64,000 bases of DNA, taken from UBA2589 sp965223235. GTDB lineage: Bacteria > Gemmatimonadota > Gemmatimonadetes > Longimicrobiales > Gaopeijiaceae. The stretch spans positions 483,438 to 547,437 of the forward strand of contig CBDCVV010000019.1 in assembly GCA_965223235.1 (NCBI GenBank), read 5' to 3'. This document shows positions 61,423 to 64,000 of this stretch, in pieces. The notes below the pieces were generated by a model, which was not told the DNA's origin, ran no database searches, and saw only the letters and a list, made by a program, of their open reading frames with translations. The position numbers were made by a program, and so were the translations under genes. Position 1 is the first letter of the stretch; every line of letters starts with the position of its first letter.

Positions 61423-64000
61423 GGTTGCGCTGCGCCGCCACCCACGTCGAGCTCGACCTCGAGGACGAGGCACTCCACCTCACGCTCGACCAGCGCCGGG
61501 CGATGGCCATCGACCGCGAAGTCGTGGTGAGCGCCGGCGCCGGAGCGGGCAAGACGCACACGCTGTCGCTGCGCTATGTCGCGCTCCTGCTCGAGCTGGC
61601 CCAGCGGGCCGTGCAGGCCGATCCGCACCGGCCGCGCCCCGACATCGAAGCGGTGCTGGTGCTCACGTTCACCGAGAAGGCGGCCGAGGAGATGGCCGAG
61701 CGCTGCTACCGCCGCCTGCTGCTGCTCGCCGAGTCGGTGCGGCGCGAGCGGGCGGCCATCGACGCGAGCCTCGGTCCCCAAGGGGGGCTGCGCCTCGCCG
61801 CGGCCGTCGACCACCTGGTCGACACCTTCGATCTCGCGCGCATCAGCACCTTCCACTCCTTCTGTGCGCGCCTGATCCGCGAGTTCCCGTCCGAGACCGC
61901 CACCACGCCCGGATTCGAGGTCCTCGAGACGGTCGATGCCGAGGCCGCCCTGCAAGCCGCCGTAGACGTGGCCCTGCGCGAGCTCGTGGACGGCTCGCCC
62001 GACGACCTGCACCTGCTGCTCGGTTCGTTCGGCTTCCTGCACCTGTTGCGGCGTGCCCTGGTCGAGACCCTGCACGAGCGCGGCCGCGTGCTCGATCGCC
62101 TCGCCGACCACGCAGCGGGACGCGTCACCCTCGACGAGCTGCTCGCGCGCTTCCCCTTCACGGCCGACGATGCCGCCGCGTGGCTCGTCGACACGGGACG
62201 TCCCGTGCTCGAGCAGATCTGCAGCCTGGCCACACACGGCACCCGGTTCGTGTTCCAGGAGCTGCTGCCCCTGCGCGACGACCTGGCGACGATCCCCAGC
62301 GATCCGCTGGCGATCTTCTCCCTCTACGCGCGGACCACGCGCTCGCTGCTCACTCGAGATGGCAGGAAGCTGCGCACCCTCGACCACCACAGCGTCGTGG
62401 GCCGGTCCGATCACTGGCCCGACAAGCGCAGCCTCGACCGGGCCAAGCTCGGGCTGCGGCGGATCCAGCGCGACGTGCGCGACTGGCCCGAGCGGGCCGC
62501 CCTCGCCGCGCGCCTGCCCACCCGCGCCGACGCCGACATGCTCGAGGCGCTGCAGCGCTTCGCGGCGCTGGCGCTGCGGGCGCACGAGGCCCTGCAGATC
62601 GAGCTCGAGCGCGTGCAAGCCGTCGACTTCGCCGAGCTGCAGATCCGCGCCGTGCGCGCAGTGCGCGAGCATCCGGCCTTGCGGCGCCGGCTCCAGGCCC
62701 GCCACCGCTACCTCATGGTCGACGAGTTCCAGGACACGGACGCAGCGCAGTGGGAGATGGTGCAGCTGCTCGGCCGGCCCGATGGCGAGCCGTCCGACCG
62801 GATCTTCGTGGTCGGCGACGTGAAGCAGGCGATCTACGGCTTTCGCGGCGGGGACGTCACGGTGTTCCGGCAGGCCCTCGACACGCTCGGGGTCGATCCC
62901 ATCGTGCTGCGCCACAACTTCCGGAGCCGACCGGGGCTCATCGACTGGTTCAACGCATTCTTCGCCACCGTGCTCGGCCCGCCCGATCCCGCCCGGCCGG
63001 CGTTCGAAGCGCCCTACGAGTCACTCGAGACCGGGCGCGATGCCACGGGCGGCACGGTCACGGTGCTCACGCACGCCGAGCGCGGCGCCGCCGCCGCCGC
63101 CGACCTCGAGGCCGAGGCGATCGCGCGGCTGATCGGGGGCGAGATCCTGCCCGGCCACGCGCACTGGCAGGAGCTCGGCCTGGCCGACAGCCAGCAGCAT
63201 CCCACGCCTCCGATCGCGATCCTGCTGAGGGCCCGCACGCGCCTCGCTCGGTACGAAGAAGCGCTGCGCCGGCACCGGGTGCCGTTCGTGGTGGCCAAGG
63301 GCGTGGGCTTCTGGTCGCGGCGCGAGGTCGTCGACCTGTGCAACACCCTGCACGGGCTGGCCACGGGCGAGCCGATCTCGATCGTGGGCGCCCTGCGCTC
63401 ACCGCTGTTCGGGCTGCGCGACCAGGACATTCAGGAGCTGGCCGGCTCCTGGGCCTCGTTCGGACGTGGAGACCCACCCGCAGGGCGCATCGGGCGGGCG
63501 TGGCTCGCGTGGGGCGGGTTGCTCTCCGTGCGCGATCGTTTCCCCGTGTCCGAGCTGCTCCGGCGCGTGCTGGACACGGGTGCGGCGCTCCACCACTACG
63601 CGCTCACCGACGCGAGCGGGCAGGCGGAGGCCAACGCGCTGCGCCTGGTCGAGATGGCGACCCGCTTCGACGGGCGGGGGCCCGACGGCCTCGAAGCCTT
63701 CGCTCGCTTCGCGCTGGCGCAGATCGAGGCGGACGCCCGCGAGTCGGAAGCACCGGTCATGCCGAGCGAAGCGCGGGTGGTGTTGATGACCGTGCACGCC
63801 GCCAAGGGCCTGGAGTTCCCGGTGGTGGTCGTGCCCGAGCTCGCGTCGTCGATCCGCGGCTTCCCCGCCCCGGTGAGCGTGCGCCGGGTCGACGGCTGCT
63901 GGGAGCTCGCCTGCCGCGTGCCCGACGCCGCCTCCGAGGTGCAGCGCATGGCCCGTCCCGGCTTGCTCCAGCTGCTCGACGACGTGCGCGACGCGGAGGA
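61419..64000 (+). CDS. addA: AddA/UvrD-like helicase (3' end beyond the window)
   Basis: The first 860 codons are present. Its ATG overlaps the addB stop (ATGA). Helicase motifs in order: Walker A SAGAGAGKT near residue 40, VDEFQDTD (Walker B), VGDVKQAIYGFRGGD, LRHNFRSRPGLIDWFN and MTVHAAKGLEFPVVVVPEL. The C-terminal nuclease domain of AddA would lie past the window end. Codon use is far more GC-biased than anything before 58,400. It is the partner of addB in recombinational repair. Confidence 0.93.
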   Translation, partial: MRLRCAATHVELDLEDEALHLTLDQRRAMAIDREVVVSAGAGAGKTHTLSLRYVALLLELAQRAVQADPHRPRPDIEAVLVLTFTEKAAEEMAERCYRRLLLLAESVRRERAAIDASLGPQGGLRLAAAVDHLVDTFDLARISTFHSFCARLIREFPSETATTPGFEVLETVDAEAALQAAVDVALRELVDGSPDDLHLLLGSFGFLHLLRRALVETLHERGRVLDRLADHAAGRVTLDELLARFPFTADDAAAWLVDTGRPVLEQICSLATHGTRFVFQELLPLRDDLATIPSDPLAIFSLYARTTRSLLTRDGRKLRTLDHHSVVGRSDHWPDKRSLDRAKLGLRRIQRDVRDWPERAALAARLPTRADADMLEALQRFAALALRAHEALQIELERVQAVDFAELQIRAVRAVREHPALRRRLQARHRYLMVDEFQDTDAAQWEMVQLLGRPDGEPSDRIFVVGDVKQAIYGFRGGDVTVFRQALDTLGVDPIVLRHNFRSRPGLIDWFNAFFATVLGPPDPARPAFEAPYESLETGRDATGGTVTVLTHAERGAAAAADLEAEAIARLIGGEILPGHAHWQELGLADSQQHPTPPIAILLRARTRLARYEEALRRHRVPFVVAKGVGFWSRREVVDLCNTLHGLATGEPISIVGALRSPLFGLRDQDIQELAGSWASFGRGDPPAGRIGRAWLAWGGLLSVRDRFPVSELLRRVLDTGAALHHYALTDASGQAEANALRLVEMATRFDGRGPDGLEAFARFALAQIEADARESEAPVMPSEARVVLMTVHAAKGLEFPVVVVPELASSIRGFPAPVSVRRVDGCWELACRVPDAASEVQRMARPGLLQLLDDVRDAE

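Noticed and set aside
58960..61473. Long minus-strand frame of 837 codons opposite addB
   Set aside because: It is an Arg/Gly-rich shadow produced by very high GC; the plus strand carries the nuclease and cluster motifs.
61356..62915. Minus-strand frame of 519 codons opposite addA
   Set aside because: Shadow of the helicase; it has no motif, while the opposite strand has all helicase motifs.
1..64000. CRISPR arrays, tRNA or rRNA genes, insertion sequences, phage or defence islands
   Set aside because: I saw no regularly spaced repeats, cloverleaf-like segments, transposase or integrase genes. AddAB is a general repair enzyme and is on the foreign side of the join.

Overview
Bases 1 to about 58,400 come from one genome of roughly 60-65% GC (a sample line at 55,681 counts 63%). 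I read it as Gemmatimonadota or a close relative. The clues are two PadR + fused 'ADOP'-type ABC permease pairs, many 6-bladed beta-propeller lipoproteins, TonB-dependent receptors with carboxypeptidase-regulatory domains, an S9 peptidase, a PIG-L/NPCBM-like secreted deacetylase and dense ATGA/GTGA stop-start overlaps. The phylum is inferred from gene content only. From about 58,420 to the end the sequence is much richer in GC (a sample line at 59,041 counts 78%) and carries addB-addA. The switch cuts an Omp85 gene and addB at the same point, so the window is most likely a chimera of two genomes.

Layout: 1-5,042, beta-barrel protein, phosphofructokinase and S9 peptidase (+). 5,071-12,182, two padR-permease pairs, each with a palindromic operator, flanking an ArsM-like methyltransferase whose conserved Cys codon is an in-frame UGA (candidate selenocysteine). 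12,248-15,414, SnoaL-like protein and a TonB-plug protein lacking a barrel. 15,478-19,879, a five-gene operon: glycerophosphodiesterase plus PhnD-PhnC-PhnE-PhnE transporter. 20,047-23,529, TonB-dependent receptor with a divergent TonB-like lipoprotein. 23,560-26,960, a run of unknown exported proteins. 27,089-29,490, bioY-DUF1272-amidase, a possible biotin-salvage operon. 29,871-30,919, DUF2892-ECF sigma-anti-sigma. 31,008-35,936, Wzz-like protein, two propellers and a TonB-like lipoprotein.

36,140-41,643: a 44-residue membrane protein and an SSS symporter (+) face a binding protein and a PIG-L protein (-); an apparent 1,235-residue fusion of the latter two is explained by an extra base in a G4/C4 run. 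41,730-46,226: complete BMP-family (nucleoside-type) ABC transporter. 46,362-57,952: NSS symporter, propeller, a domain-permuted aconitase/isopropylmalate-dehydratase protein, DoxX, a membrane-anchored serine hydrolase, Kelch lipoprotein, arginine decarboxylase and an OmpA protein, ending in a strong terminator. 58,074-58,420: C-terminal stub of an Omp85 barrel. 58,426-64,000: addB (truncated, two frameshifts) and addA (runs off the end).

The main biology is uptake and turnover of peptides, organophosphates, nucleosides and vitamins, with a large TonB/outer-membrane component. I saw no rRNA, tRNA, CRISPR array, insertion sequence or phage gene, and no selenocysteine machinery.
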